A stretch of 64,000 nucleotides of DNA from Strigamia acuminata (lineage: Eukaryota; Arthropoda; Chilopoda; Geophilomorpha; Linotaeniidae), in assembly GCA_949358305.1 (NCBI GenBank), contig OX442318.1:14676517-14740516 (forward strand). Direction: 5' to 3'. Below are positions 42,301-55,643 of the stretch, piece after piece. The notes under the pieces were generated by a model. The model made no database searches and was not told where the DNA came from. It saw only the letters and a list, made by a program, of their open reading frames with translations. How positions within the stretch are numbered: the first letter of the stretch is position 1; each line of letters begins with the position of its first letter. The position numbers and the translations under genes are program-made.

Positions 42301-44902
42301 AAAGCAAGGAGAACAGAAAAAGATGTGTTAAAATGCAGGAAAACTTAGCCATTGGCATAAAAATAAGAAACAAAGCCTTGAGTTTATGAATAAAGTGAAC
42401 AAACATTTTTTGTAAATGCAATGCAGAGAAGCTTAACTTTGGCCAAAAGCAATTAAAGCCAAAAGACAAAAATTCCATTTTGACAATAAATTTCTGATTA
42501 CGATATTAAATTTCTTTTTCAATCATAAATTGTTTATCTATTTATTTGGCGTTTTGATTGATTTCCAACTATTCTTCAATCAAAATCACAAGGCGCATTC
42601 ATAAAGTCATTGAAGCTTGTTTACATTTTTTTTTAGATAAAATAAGAAAATCACCACGAATTAATTATACCGATATTGATTTTGTTAACGTTAACAAGTG
42701 AAGAAAATATTCTTTATTTGTTTCTAAAAATAGTCGATTTTAATACCATTTTTTAAGCACAAATAAATTCTTTATACTTTTCTTGGAATTTGCTTGTTGA
42801 AATTAATTAACAAATATAAAATGTGTCAGTTTGTCCGGCAATAATACAAATTCGTGCTTTCTTTCCTCTTGATCGTTTTCAAATTTCATATTTTTGAAAA
42901 GTAATTAAACTTTACTTTTTATTTATTTACTCTCCCGAAGAAAAAAAAATCGTAAAACTAAACTGAATCGGAGCTAATGATCTGCCTCAACTGAATTTAT
43001 GACGTTATAAATTTTATCCCTTTCCATGTAAACTCATATTTTTCTTCGCTTTCGCCTACCCTAAATGCATAACCAAAATAGCCCCTCATGAACGTATTTT
43101 CTTCCTTATTAAATAATACATTTTTTTTCTTTTCTTTCTTACTAGTATATGCGGAGAAATTGATCCACACGCCAAGGTTTTGGTTTAATTTAAAAAAGAA
43201 AAAAAGAAAAAAAGAAGAATGAATGAAAGAAAATGCTCCGACATTGAACAACTTCTCTCTCTCTCTCCCGGTTGTTGAAGAAAAAAAAAGAAAAAGAAGA
43301 TGGAACTAAGAAAAATAACATTCTGATCGATAAACACAAAAAAAATGATAAAATTCAACAACTAAACCCAAGAAGAAGAATCAATGTGCACGGCTCGACT
43401 AGAGGTATAATTTTGGTCTTGTATAATTACGGAGTTTTAGAAATGCTTGCATTTGAGCTTGGAAGATTTGAGGTCATAAGATAAGCCATTGAGTGGGCCA
43501 TACTCCATACAGTGGTAAACCGCTATTCGGTATGACGCGCGCAGTTGAGATTGGCGCCCAACAAAAGCCGAAAATGTGCGTGTCGTTTCTTACATTAAAC
43601 ACACAACTAATTGCTACAGGGAAGTAGAAAGGAAAAAATTGCAAAATGCTTACGCAACACAGTTAGATGTGCATCAGCTCTGATGGCTTCGTTATCAGCA
43701 GTCGGTCCAACCTATTTTTTTTTTAATGCAATGTTTAATTATGTGCCTTAATTTGGCATGAAAAACGACATTTTCTTACCTGGCACTGATATTCCGCATC
43801 GTCGTCGTTGCTCACATTTTCTATTCGTAAATTATAAATACCAGCACCGCCGTCTCCAACCATAAAATAACGAGGAAATCCTGGGATTTGTGGATTGTAT
43901 CCTAAAGACAAATTAAAAACAAATGTTAACGGAGAAATAAAAGTCAACATTGAAATTAGAATTGGAAAAAATGAAATAAAATAACAAGAACATTTAAACA
44001 AATATATTCGTACTGTATGTATTCGTTTTGTCTTAGCTCTCAGCTATTATTGAAATACAGTAAAAATCCATAACTTAATGGAATATGAATTCCTACAGGC
44101 AATTTTAAAATAACATAACATAACACGTGTTTTGGCATAATGTATGCAGAAATTGTGCAAAATATTTCCAGCTGTGTCGAGTTTGCATTGAAAAAATATG
44201 ATAAGAGTCAACAACAACAACATAAACAGTGCAAGTTAGAATCTGACATTTCATGTGAACCGCACCAACACCAAACGAGTAAATAAAATAATTTTTTGCT
44301 CGTTAAAAACCCAAGAAAGCACTTTCTAATGAGAAACAAAGAATACATTGAGTTGGCATACCAATCAGAAAAGAAGCAAGAACCGTTTGAAAACATCAAA
44401 CAAAATAAAAATGATGAAAACATTTGGAAAGAAAAATCCAAACATAATGAATCAAGTGGGGCGATCTAAACCGATCCAGTTTTAATCTAGGTAAAAGGAA
44501 GCCGAGGTGTTGCTGGCAAATCCATCAAAAGATTAACTCCGCGAACCGACACGTGTTCCACTTTAAAAATGACAGGCACAGGCGCAGGCAACACGCACTC
44601 TTCATCCGTTAAAAAGAGGATTAAGATGAAATAAATTGAAAATACCTCCAACTTGATTATCGGTCTTGTCAACATATGACAATCTCGACGCACATTAAAC
44701 CAAAAGCATCAACTCGCTCCGCTCTCTCTCTCTTTCTCTCTCTCACTCCTGTTGAGTGCCTGAGTGGCATATTTTATCGGCCAAAGCCAAAACCATTGCC
44801 ATCCATCTGTTTGCAATAGTAAACAAACTTGTCTGCCAAACAACCCTCTGCACTGCGTTCGTCAATATTTTCTCTGATAAAAATAACAACGCAAGCACAC
44901 GG

Positions 44903-44933
<31 letters not shown>

Positions 44934-46297
44934 ATTCCATTGGAACAATGGTATTTATTTACTGCAAATTTATTCCCAGATGTTTGTCCGTCTCTTTGCT
45001 TCTGCGTATCAATTTCTTTCTTTCTTTCTTTATTCCTTGCATCTTTTGCTTTTCAGTTTTCACACGCACAATTAGAAGAAGAAAAGGAGCTCAGTTGGCT
45101 TATCCGAACTGGCTATTTGCAAATGACCCTTATAATGTTTTTCGCCTTTACTATCAATTCAACTCGTTGATGACTTAATGTGAATGGAAATTCGACTCCC
45201 ATGGCGAACAGCTGTGGCTCTTGGAAACGACTCCACCCAGACGTGTTGTTGATCGTTGATGGAAATCTAAATGCCGAGAATCGCCCTATCACATCCATAA
45301 TTTAATTGCATTACCTTTTTTCAAATAAATTAATAAACTCCTTGTATCTGCCCAGCTGCGCTAACACAAATACCATTTTAAAAATCTCTGCTCGACATGG
45401 CAACACGATACGGGAAGCACGGACAAATTAAAATCTTTTTTTAAAAAAAGAAGAAAAAAATCAAATCAATAGTTTCTTGATTTAATAACAAGTTGAAAAA
45501 AGTTGAACGTAAAAATTCATGAAAAAAAAAATTAAAAATCAATGTTTAAGTTGATTTAAATAAACGTGTCGCCGCCCCACCTTTTATTCTCACTTCGAAA
45601 TCAAATGAAAAATGAATGCGCACACACACTATAGCTGAAAATATGAAAGAGGAATCCAAATCCCCATTGGCATCGCGACTGAATAAACCGAAAAGTGGAA
45701 CCAAAAAATAGAAATTTATTTATTATTATTTGCAAAAAAAAAAGAAAGAAAGAAAAAAGACGCAAATATTCATTGTCATGTTTAAATTTGATGCGGCCGA
45801 AAGGTTGATTTGCTGCCACTGCGAGATTAAACCTCCGGACACAGAGGCTTAATAATTCTGATTAAATCGATTACTTTTAATTAGAAATCTGCAAATTAGG
45901 AAGAAAGTATTTAAAAAAAGCAGACATTAAGCTTAGTGTAAACATGAGAGAAATGAAAAACAAATGAGATTTGAGACTGAAAACAAACTCGCAGCGAGAC
46001 TCAGCTGCAACTCGCCTCGTGTTTATGCACGAGTAAAATGAAAACAAAAGATGAACTCGTAGTTAATTGGAACGAAGCGGGTCGACGGCACAGTTTGCAA
46101 AGTGGACTCCACTCAGCCGTGTGCACATGCGCTGTCCAAACACACAAAATTCACAAACTGCTCGAGGCAAATGCCACGATAAAAGCACAGCGAAAACAAA
46201 ACAAAAAAACGTCGCTTTCAGCTTTCTGACACACAAGAGTTCGCACTCATTTTTCACAGCCTCGCAAATCTATTTAAGACACGAAAACTTTCACTCG

Positions 46298-46344
<47 letters not shown>

Positions 46345-49300
46345 TCCTTCTTTCTTTCTTTCTCTCTTCCTTTCCTCAGACAATTTCCTTCGTTTTCGCC
46401 ATACAACAGATGAGGACAAGCATTGTGTCGAGCGTTAAAAGTAATTTCTTATACAAGAGGAAAATGAAAATATATCATCTCGTTTTGAGTCTCACATCTT
46501 GTTCTTGTTCCGGTTCAAAAATCTAATCGTTCCAAAAACTGTGGCTCCGAGTCGGGGAACAAAAACAAAAGCAACCAAAAAATATAAAGAAATCTACGAT
46601 AAAATAAAAAGGAAAACGCCGCACTTTAGTGGAGACAGCAACCCAGAGCTCTCCCTCATGTATGCACGACTTACTTATTTAAATTAAAAAGAATAAAAAC
46701 AAAATCTGGCTGTTGACATTTTTCATTGCCTACGCTATGGCTCGGGTTCGTGCCGCAGCAGTTTATAAGCTTAAACGGATCGTTAATGACTTTAGGTGCG
46801 ATTATTCAAGTCGGATGATCTGATTCACAACACGTGTGATAAATTGACGGCATACACTGTAAATCCTCCAGGGGATGCTGCTAATGCCCGGGCGGTAATT
46901 GGAGGCCGTGCAGAAATTTAATGTGTTTAAACATATACTAGACTAACTCATCAATGTATTGCACATAACCTAAATCGAGCATTTTGGGAAACTTAATGCT
47001 TTGTTTTCTTCCAAAAAGCACAATCCAACGGAATAGCCGTAAACGGAATTGCACGCAGCAATTCTCAGGCCAGCAAGAATGACGTGAGAGTTCGGAAAAT
47101 CGAGTTGGTTGAACTGGAGTAACTGATGAAAAGAGAAGAGAAAAGCCGAGCGGGAGATGAGGTCGGCTACGGGTTCAAGCCGGATGACCCTCCGGTTCAA
47201 GACACACTTGTAATTCATGTAAATGGCCGAGCACACTCCTCTTAAATTGGAGCGCAGAGAAGCCCATCAGGTTATCTCGACTCAAACACCCCATGACACA
47301 GTCACGCTATACAAACCACCTTGCCTTAATTGTTTCCAACGGTCTGCGATGTCCCTTCGAATCAATAAAGCATGCCTAAGCACGCTTTCGCATATCTCGT
47401 GCAAACAATTTCTGATTCTGCCACACAACACACGCTCTCTCGCTCCGTGCCCCTCAGGAATCTTGGCCGGGCCTCAAAGTGGTAAATGAGCCGCACACTC
47501 ATCGCCGATAAAACCTACAAAGATCAAGTTACAAAAAAGAAAGAGAGCTAGCTTCCCTTATTGCTCGCTTTTCACATGAAATTCACTCGGCTACTTGACC
47601 TCGCCATCAACTAACGCCTCTTATTTCCCAACTAATTTTCAAATCCCGATCAATATGGCAATATTAATATTAATATTAATATTAATATTACACACCGCAA
47701 GTACTTGAAACTCAATCTTCAATGTAGCAAGTTCCATAAAAAAAAAGAGAAAAAAAAGAGAAAAAAACATAGATTTTTTTTTTTTTTTTTTTATCTTTCG
47801 ACTTTCTCGTTTTTCACCAACACCACTAAAAACATTCTGGTTTTTATATCCCTAAAAGAAAAATTCCCAAAAGATCAGATGACACCCTTTGCTCGGTCAC
47901 CGTTCAACACTCAAGAGCCTGCACTTTCTCCTTCGGTTCAACAGCTGCCTTAATTAACCAAGAAATGGGATACGAGGTATTTGAAATCCAGATAATTGCC
48001 AGCTTATCTTTAAAAAATGATGTAAAAAGAAGGTTGCTAAATTCAAGTCTTACTCTTAACTAATGGACGAGAGAGGTCGGGCAATGTTGTGACGCGAGGG
48101 AAAAGCCAATTGGATGAGAGAATAGAAACACGGATTTCGGTAATAGCAGTTAAGTAATGCGGTTAGTTGGGAGGCCAGCAAAGCATTGCTCTCTTTCTCC
48201 CTTCCACTTCTCTGAACCGAATTATCGAAGCTCGGATGAGGGCAGAGAAGTATGAGCTATACAGCTACCCATGACACCTGATGGCTCTCACAGGGCTCGT
48301 GTAGTTGCCACTAGCCAGCCAACCGTTCCCCAGCCCACATTGCTATAAGGATGGACGGAGACGGAGACGGAGAGAGAGACGGACCGACCACCAACACACT
48401 TTCCCTTCAAACCCCGTGCAATTTGCACGCATCAGCCAAACACAAACACCAAAAAAAGAAAAAAGAACAAACACAGCTAAGGGAGTCGTAGAAATAAATA
48501 CAGTACGACTTCAAGTACAAACCACAATTTTTCATATATTTATTTAATGTCTATTTGATTCTGTTTAAATTAAAATTAGAAGCATTAAAAATTGAAGTAA
48601 AAACATGAAAATTTACGTTGCAAAATGGGTTTTAGTGCGATTTCGCATTCAAAAAGAGAAATAAGCCTAGTTTTACTCTGCACTCGAGCGAAGAAAAGAA
48701 AGCTAAGTAATTCCATCAACATAATTAAATTAAGAGTACCGCACGATCTTTAAAAACTTTGCTCTTCGTCTCTCTCTCTCTCTCTCTGTGTGTGTGTTTT
48801 CTTCTTCGACTTTCCTTTCTTCCCGTGCTATTTGCAAATACATTCACTTTTTATATAACGTAAGCAAAGTATTCGGCTAAAGCTAAATATTCCAGCAATT
48901 TCATTGGCTGGTAATAGCATCATCTTGAAGAACATTGCTCGCAAACTAGAAAGAAAAGATGGTGAGTGTGGCCTGGTTTCATCTAACGCTTTCTCCTTTT
49001 AAGCTGCACGCGCTGGCATGCCTTATCGATTGCTTCGCCTCCGAGCACGCCAACGCTAACCATGGAACCATGGAACTAACTGCGCTCATATCCACAAAAA
49101 AATACTACAGTACCTTCCCGAATAAACCACGAACAAAAGATTTCTTTTTTTAATTCGCATTTTTATTATTGCTCAAAAAACATGACGCTACGCAGAACGC
49201 ACTTTTGAGTCGTCTTGCACGTTCACATTAGACAAGTTTTAAAAAGTAAACAACGAAAAAAAAAAACAGGAAACATGACTTACGGTAATGCAAGTCGAGC

Positions 49301-52300
49301 ATACACGACACGAAGGATGATTTATAGAGCACGTCTGATTCGATAGGTTTACACGTGTTCGACTACGAGGCTCGTTACAACTTTATGTTAATTTTGCACC
49401 CATTAATCATGTGATGTGTACAAGTACAAAAAATACAAAAAATTGCAATAACTTGGTAAGTTTTGTCGAAGGGTTGACCCCCTCCCCCACCTTTGTCAAA
49501 ATTGACACCAAATATTTGGCGAATTTTAATGAAATTCTTGACAAACCTTGTGAAACTTTGTGACTAAAATGCTGCGTCACAATTTGTCACAGGTCTGAAA
49601 CATGCCATCGGTGATATGACGTCATTATAATATTTTAGCTAAATGCTAAAATGAGAAAAATTAAGTTTTAAAATGTGTTGTGAAATGTAGAATTGACAAT
49701 TCCCTGAGTATAAGACGAGACGTCGAGTCGAAGTGAAGCCTAAACGCAAAATCACTTTTGCAATCACTTTGACATCCATACATTTCCATCCCATCCCTAA
49801 ACCCGGTCAAAAAAATCCTTTCGTTTTATGAACAAGTTTATGGTGGATTCGAAGAGTAGAACGAAGCAAGGGACTAAACAGAGCAATAATAGTTATTTCA
49901 CGTTTTATTTATCTCGCCTTGCTCTTCTCCTCTCTTCTAGCCCCCAGAGCATAAAGACAACACGCGCCAGTGTCTGCTTGCGTGATTGCAAAAGATATTG
50001 GACCATATTACCTTTTATCAGCGTTTTCTAACCGTTTTCAATAAAATCCTATCAAATCCCGACTTACTGCACACAGTCACAGTTTATTGTGCTCAAAAAT
50101 TAAATTAAAATTTCATGTAACAATGTGAAAACTGAAAATAACCCAATTTCGAATTTCGAAAGTAAATCCATATACAATACTGGAGGGTCCTCTCCCTGCC
50201 AGGTTGTCCTTCAAACTGTCAATCTAGAGCCAAAAATTATTTATTACTCGTACAATGCCCGCTTTAAACTTAATAGAATTCAGTATTGTTATCCAACTTA
50301 CAAGTTAGTATTTGGTATAATAAAAAATAACAGAAAGGAAAATCGATGGAGGGCCTGGCTGACGATCTGGGCGGTGACGCGACTCGACTCGACTCGACTC
50401 GACCTGCAGCCGCCACGAGTGTACATGTACTCTACATCACGCTTGCCCTTGCCAGTTGCTAAGAGCAATTGCTCACGTCACGTGAGCGAGAGAGAGAGAG
50501 AGAGAGAACATCAAAAACTGTGTTCAATTTGCACTTCACATCAAAATATTACTCAACTTTTTCGACTTTAATAAAGCATGAATATTCATGCGGTAATATC
50601 TGGTGAATTATTAATCCAAAAATCCGGCATGATTTAAGGAGAACCGAACAGAATCCCAACCAACTCTTTCGTCCCTCCCCTCCCCTCCCCTCCCTTCGTG
50701 CTGCTATTTATAACGACGCCAATAATCTTTTGCGATATCTACGTGCATTTTCAATGCAAGCTTTAACGATACCGATTATCTTTTACATCCAACTTGTAAT
50801 AATCGACACGTGAAGACGCAGAAAAATCGTCGAGTGATTGCTGCAAACGAATCACGCGTCGCGTTATTTGAGATAATCAATCTCGTAAAGCACGTGGAAT
50901 AAAATCAAATGCCAACTTATTACAAAACCGTCTAGTATGTAATTTGCTGGCAAATGCCAACGATCCAGTAAATTACCTATTCGCTTATGGCTTCATTTCT
51001 CCAATAAACGACGAATCATTTCGACATAAAGCGTTGTTTTCCATTCCATTCGTCAAGTTGTCACGCTGCCAGCAGCCCAGCAGCCCAGCAGTTAGCATCC
51101 ACAACTTTCTTCTCGTTACAAATGACCGAACCGAATGGAATCACAATTAGTATTTATAACTATGCACAAGTTGACTTTTACTACGGTAGCTCTAAAATAA
51201 ACAGTAGTAAGAAATTTGAAATGAGCTAGGCAAACCCGTTGCAGTTGCAGTGCAGTCAGAATTCGTTATCAGCTAAACAATCTTTTTTCTTTTCCTCTCC
51301 TCCTTTGATTTGTGGCATGCTTTCATTTTTCAAAGTGCTCGACTGTCTCGTCTAAAAAGCAGGCCGACTTAATCAATTAATTACTGTTTGTTTTCACTGT
51401 TGGTTTTGCCTCGCTCGCCTTCTCATCTTGATGGCAACTTTTTCTCGACAATCTGCCTCGCTTCTGTACCCAATTTCGTCCCAGGAGATGGACGCATTGT
51501 TGAATATCAAAACACACTGATAAATATCAACTGACATGCAACGAGCTAATGATTAATGGTCATTTAGAAATCACTCTCCGCTCACACCCGTCTGTCTCCT
51601 CGTTTAGTTAAACTTCTCTCATTCCAAGTGCCCCCTGATCAAATTTGAAGAAAATTTGAAGAAAATACTGGTTCTGACAAATTCTATAGAAAAATGTCAA
51701 TTGTTGCGACTTTTGTTTTTGTACGAGTCTCCATGTAAGCTTAAATACTGTACGTCACTGCTGTGTTCACCTTAAGTCGTCTCTCACTCACTCAAATTTT
51801 GCACGAGCGTTAACTTCGTACATGTTCGAGGGAACAACACTTTTTCTAATCGGTTAAGTTGGCCATAAGTGTATAATACTCGTGAGAGCAATTTACTAAA
51901 GCCAAGAGATGAAGTTTGCGTGTGAGCCAACTGCTCTTTAACGTCCAATTGACTTAATGGAGGAATAATGAAAATAGATAGCAACACACCTCGGCTTGCA
52001 CTTTGCTCTATTCTTTGTTTCACAAGACTGAGTTTGATGGTAGCAGCCAAAAATTATAAAACTACGGACATATCGTCTAATACTCTAATTTCATTGTTGC
52101 GGGGGAAAAATCTCAAACTTTTTCAACTCCTAGTACGTTTTCACGGCTCTTCTCTTCTCATTTTCGAAGAATTTAATTTTTAATGCTTGAAACTATCGTA
52201 GAATAAACATTTAAGCTTAGAAAACAACTGATTATCAACATGACTGTCTAAACTTCTCTCTCCCCTTTACAACAATTTTAACAGCTGTGAGCTGTGGTTT

Positions 52301-55300
52301 GACCATGCAAACCTGAACATAAAGCTAATTATTACTCATTTAACCACGAGTGAAAATGAAAAATTTCGTAATTTTACTCCCATTCCTGTCATGTTTTGAA
52401 TACAAATGTGTCGCGTTGCGATGAAATGGAATGAATGGAGCAACAAACATCCCAAATTATCCATCACGTACCTTTTTAAGAATTGTCACAATTGTTTTAT
52501 ATTTCCTGTACTATTATTATTATTATTATTATTTATTAATAATTAATTTAGGTTGACCGGAGGAAAAAAAAAGTTCAAACTCCAACTGACACGTCCGCTT
52601 TATCACACGCACGAGACGCAAAGCAAAAGTCAAAGGTGAAATAATGCAATGGACGTTGATGGACCGGATACTTGACAAGGTAGCTGCACTCCACAGCATG
52701 GTTGTGCGTGTAGAGGCCAGGCCACAGGACACGCGCCAGGTGCCTAGCGTTCATTGCACATGTAGTAATCACGTGAGATTAGACCAACGTCTGCTCTGCT
52801 CTGCTCTGCTCTGCTCTGCCTTTCTCTTTCCCTTTCCCTTTCCCGCAGCAGCCGGCACGTGGACTTGCTTATTGTCTTATTGATTTCTCATCGCACCAAA
52901 CTTTTAGCACGACCCGGGGCAGCTCCATTAAATCGTTGACGAGACGAAATAAGTGTCACACATCGAGCGTCAATAAAAACAGATAAACAAAGCGGAACGC
53001 TATAAAATTACGCAACGGAACGCATTCATCACGTCACGTCGACGACGATACGATACGATACGAAGCATTCAATCAAGCAGCAAATTAGCTCATCTCAATC
53101 GTGACAAACACCTTCGAATACGAGACAGTCGCCGAAATTGAGGCACGCGCAATTTGAATAACAAGGACGTGTATTGTCAGTTACAGTTAGTTTAGTTGTA
53201 CACTATCTGCTTTGAAAATATGATTTCCTGCAGCTCTATTTTATTTCATTTTATTATCACTTTCTATAGCTTCAATGAATCAAACGCTGTGTGGCAGGAA
53301 TTGTTCACATCGCCATTAACCTCCAGTATTGCGACCACACCCCTTTAAAAAGCCTTTTGCCATAATGGAACTTAATTACATTATATGTACTCGTAATGTG
53401 ATCATCGCATTTGCATAATAAACTCATTTTGCCTCTTGAGTCGTTGCGTTGCTTTCTTTTCCTAACCCCCGAAACGTCTACCTATTCAGTACCTTGATTC
53501 TCGCGCTCAAATCCTGCCTGCATTTGATTGCGCTCGTACGTCATCGCAACTACCCAACAAGATAACCTGAATAATAAACGCGAGATTGCAGCTTATTACT
53601 TGCCGTGCCCGTGCGTGGCCATCGCGTCTGTCACGCTTCAAGAAGTAATGACTATTTGCATGACTGTTACTCCAAGATTTACGACGATCAATACAACACA
53701 AGCCACATTTCTCACATCATTTATTACTCCTGGACTTTCTCTCTATTGCGCTAACATTAGCACATTACACAGAAAGAAGAAGAAGAAAAAGAAGAAAAAA
53801 ATGAACCAAGGGTAGTGACCTCAACATCTCATTTCCTCCCCTTAACTAATATAAATTCGGACAAAGCCCCAACATTACGCCATGGCAACCTAATAGTCAA
53901 AAGTCTGGTTGCCGTGGTGATGAACAGTTGCTAAGGGTAGCGCATGCTCCACAACCGAAATTGCCATCCTGCTTTTGTAACTGCTCGGCTTCGCTAAAAA
54001 ATGGCTGTAAATATTAGACCTGCAAGATTCATATGAATAATTCTGAACATCTAATCAGAATTATCGGTTTCCAGAGCCAGTTAAAGAAAGGTAACAAATT
54101 GACCACTTGTTACTACCAGCGGACTCCGTAGGTACCGAAAGGAAATCGTACAAGTAGTTATATCGACGCATTCGGCTGCTTCTTCCAGCCGTTTTTTCCC
54201 CAGAATTTCAAACAAAATTTTTGTCATTTCTGTGTCCTTCGCATTTGATACATGTATTTAATAGTAGCTAAAAGCCGTGTTTTAAGTGTTGTAGATGTTC
54301 CTGTTTTTGTTTTTGTATTTTTTAACATCACAAAACAAAAACACAAACACTTAAAACTCTTGAAACATGACTGTTTGAATGCAGCTACTAGTAGTGTAAT
54401 TCTAGTCAGTGCGTTTGCACTTTTATGTTTTAACTTAACTTATTAAATTATTTGCTTTGTATTTAACTTACGTACAATTTGTGTTTAATGTCACAATTCT
54501 TTTTTAGCCCTAAATAAAGCAGCTATATATATATGTATAAAATACAAGTCCCTTGTGGCATTCAGCTGTGATCAATAGAAGCCCAAGATTGTCATTCTGT
54601 TTAACATTAAGAACTACATTTTTTAGTCAAATTCCAGAAACACAGCACTTGGGGATAGTAGTCATTAATTCTCTTCAATCAAAAGTGGACTATTTTTTTC
54701 TTCTTTATATTTTTTCTTTTTTCTATACTAACGAATCAAGAAGGAAATATTACAGCCAGCTCCAATGGAAGGACAACCTACTAGAAGTAGAGGTCGCCTA
54801 GCAAGCGCCAAACGTTGAAAAGGCGCTAATCCGCCTCGGCAACATCCTCTCCTTCTGAACGGAGGATAAAGAAGTAAAGCGAATTCTTTATCGTGTTAAA
54901 GAACACTTATACATATCAAATATAAATATGCAAATAAAATGGTAATACTCCTTTTCTATCTTTACCGTCTCGAATGTCCAGCACACTACGGGGGAAGGGA
55001 TAAATGTCGCAGGAAGTTTTCGGCAACTTGTATCTAAATGTGCACAAATTTGCACGCTTCAACCGCTCACCGTTTTCTCGCGACATTTTACGAGACAACA
55101 TTGCAAAATGTGGCTAGTCCTCGATATTACATAAACAACAACAAACGTCAGATGAAAAATGAAATTTCGAAATGAGCCATTTTCAGTCTTTTCTGGCCGG
55201 CATTTGAAGAAAATTGAGGAAAACTGCACGCAGCAACGCAGCATTCTCTAAATGGAGTGAGAAACTCAATTTCAACGTCCCTAGTCGTTTCTCCCTTGTT

Positions 55301-55643
55301 CGCATCAGGTCGATTCTTCATTAGCATCTAGCACGTACACAAAGCATCGAGCAGTGCCAAGAACTCTCCAACCAATTACCCTTTCAAACACTTTTAATTA
55401 CTTATCACTCTTGCCTGTGTGCCAACTCAACATGCTTTTTTCCTACGTCCTTTTGCCAGTTAAAAACAAATTTAAAAAAAAATAAATAAAGAAAAAACGA
55501 GCACTTACCTAATACGAATCCATCTTTGGCCCATTGAACTTCTCCAGCTCTGTTGCCTACTTCGCATTTCAGTATAACCGACGTTCCTTCTCGGGCATCC
55601 GTATCTGATGGAGATACTCGAAAATACTGCTGTTGACCAGCAA
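36341..55643 (-). CDS. sns: Nephrin / Sticks-and-stones / Hibris-type adhesion receptor (5' end missing)
   Basis: Single-pass Ig-superfamily receptor that pairs with Kirre/Neph proteins in myoblast fusion, nephrocyte diaphragms and synapse choice. Exons 5' to 3': 55509-55643, 43780-43901, 43654-43711, 41574-41726, 41338-41505, 40972-41262, 40615-40911, 40403-40539, 40173-40326, 40023-40081, 39709-39952, 39454-39580, 39213-39337, 38870-39151, 38484-38792, 38131-38418, 37878-38057, 37637-37791, 37438-37470, 37142-37262, 36649-36782, 36341-36580. All phases fit (about 1270 residues). Ig1 has the diagnostic GYNPQIPGFPRY and DDAEYQCQVG. Nine Ig domains, one FN3 (WLVWSPGFDGG, YSFSVMAYNTLGESEY) and a membrane helix (IAIISVSVLGMFLAVLNVFL) follow, the Sns/Hibris layout. 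The long tail has tyrosine sites (IYADE) and ends GHLV. Weakest junction: acceptor at 39338. The signal-peptide exon lies upstream of 55643 and was not found. Confidence 0.9.
37438..37470 (-). other. 33-bp microexon in the receptor tail
   Basis: Eleven codons, ATLSKRRRKRK, flanked by an AG acceptor and a GTACTG donor. Both neighbours splice at phase 0, so the exon can be included or skipped without changing frame. It would add a strongly basic patch to the cytoplasmic tail. The acceptor's pyrimidine tract is imperfect, so alternative use is likely. Confidence 0.6.
46298..46365. repeat. (CTTT)n microsatellite
   Basis: About seventeen tetranucleotides with one interruption (CCTT), inside the large intron. 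Confidence 0.9.
47658..47690. repeat. (AATATT)n microsatellite
   Basis: Just over five hexanucleotide copies, AT-only, in the large intron. Confidence 0.85.
50381..50403. repeat. (GACTC)n microsatellite
   Basis: Four and a half pentanucleotide copies. A (GA)n run follows near 50486-50507. Confidence 0.85.
52791..52819. repeat. (CTCTG)n microsatellite
   Basis: Nearly six pentanucleotide copies followed by a CCTTT-rich tract. Confidence 0.85.

Larger units (their letters stand above)
43902..55508 (-). other. 11.6-kb intron of the receptor gene
   Basis: Separates the two exons that encode the first Ig domain; the junction FVLG/GYNPQ restores that domain exactly. The sequence has many microsatellites and C-, A- and T-runs. 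I see no embedded gene, tRNA or recognisable transposon; the longest frame (50125-50571) ends in simple repeats. Regulatory elements are plausible but not visible by eye. Confidence 0.7.

Noticed and set aside
44487-44693. Frame ending in LPATPRLPFT as an alternative receptor exon
   Set aside because: No Ig-like motif and no convincing splice sites in the right phase.
46067-46438. 123-codon frame with FLSFFLS repeats
   Set aside because: It is translated (CTTT)n microsatellite.
47160-47225. tRNA-like segment with GGTTCAAGCC and GGTTCAAGAC
   Set aside because: No matching acceptor stem, D-arm or anticodon arm could be drawn around it.
50125-50571. 148-codon frame in the large intron
   Set aside because: Its C-terminal part is translated GACTC and GA microsatellites; no domain and no splice context.
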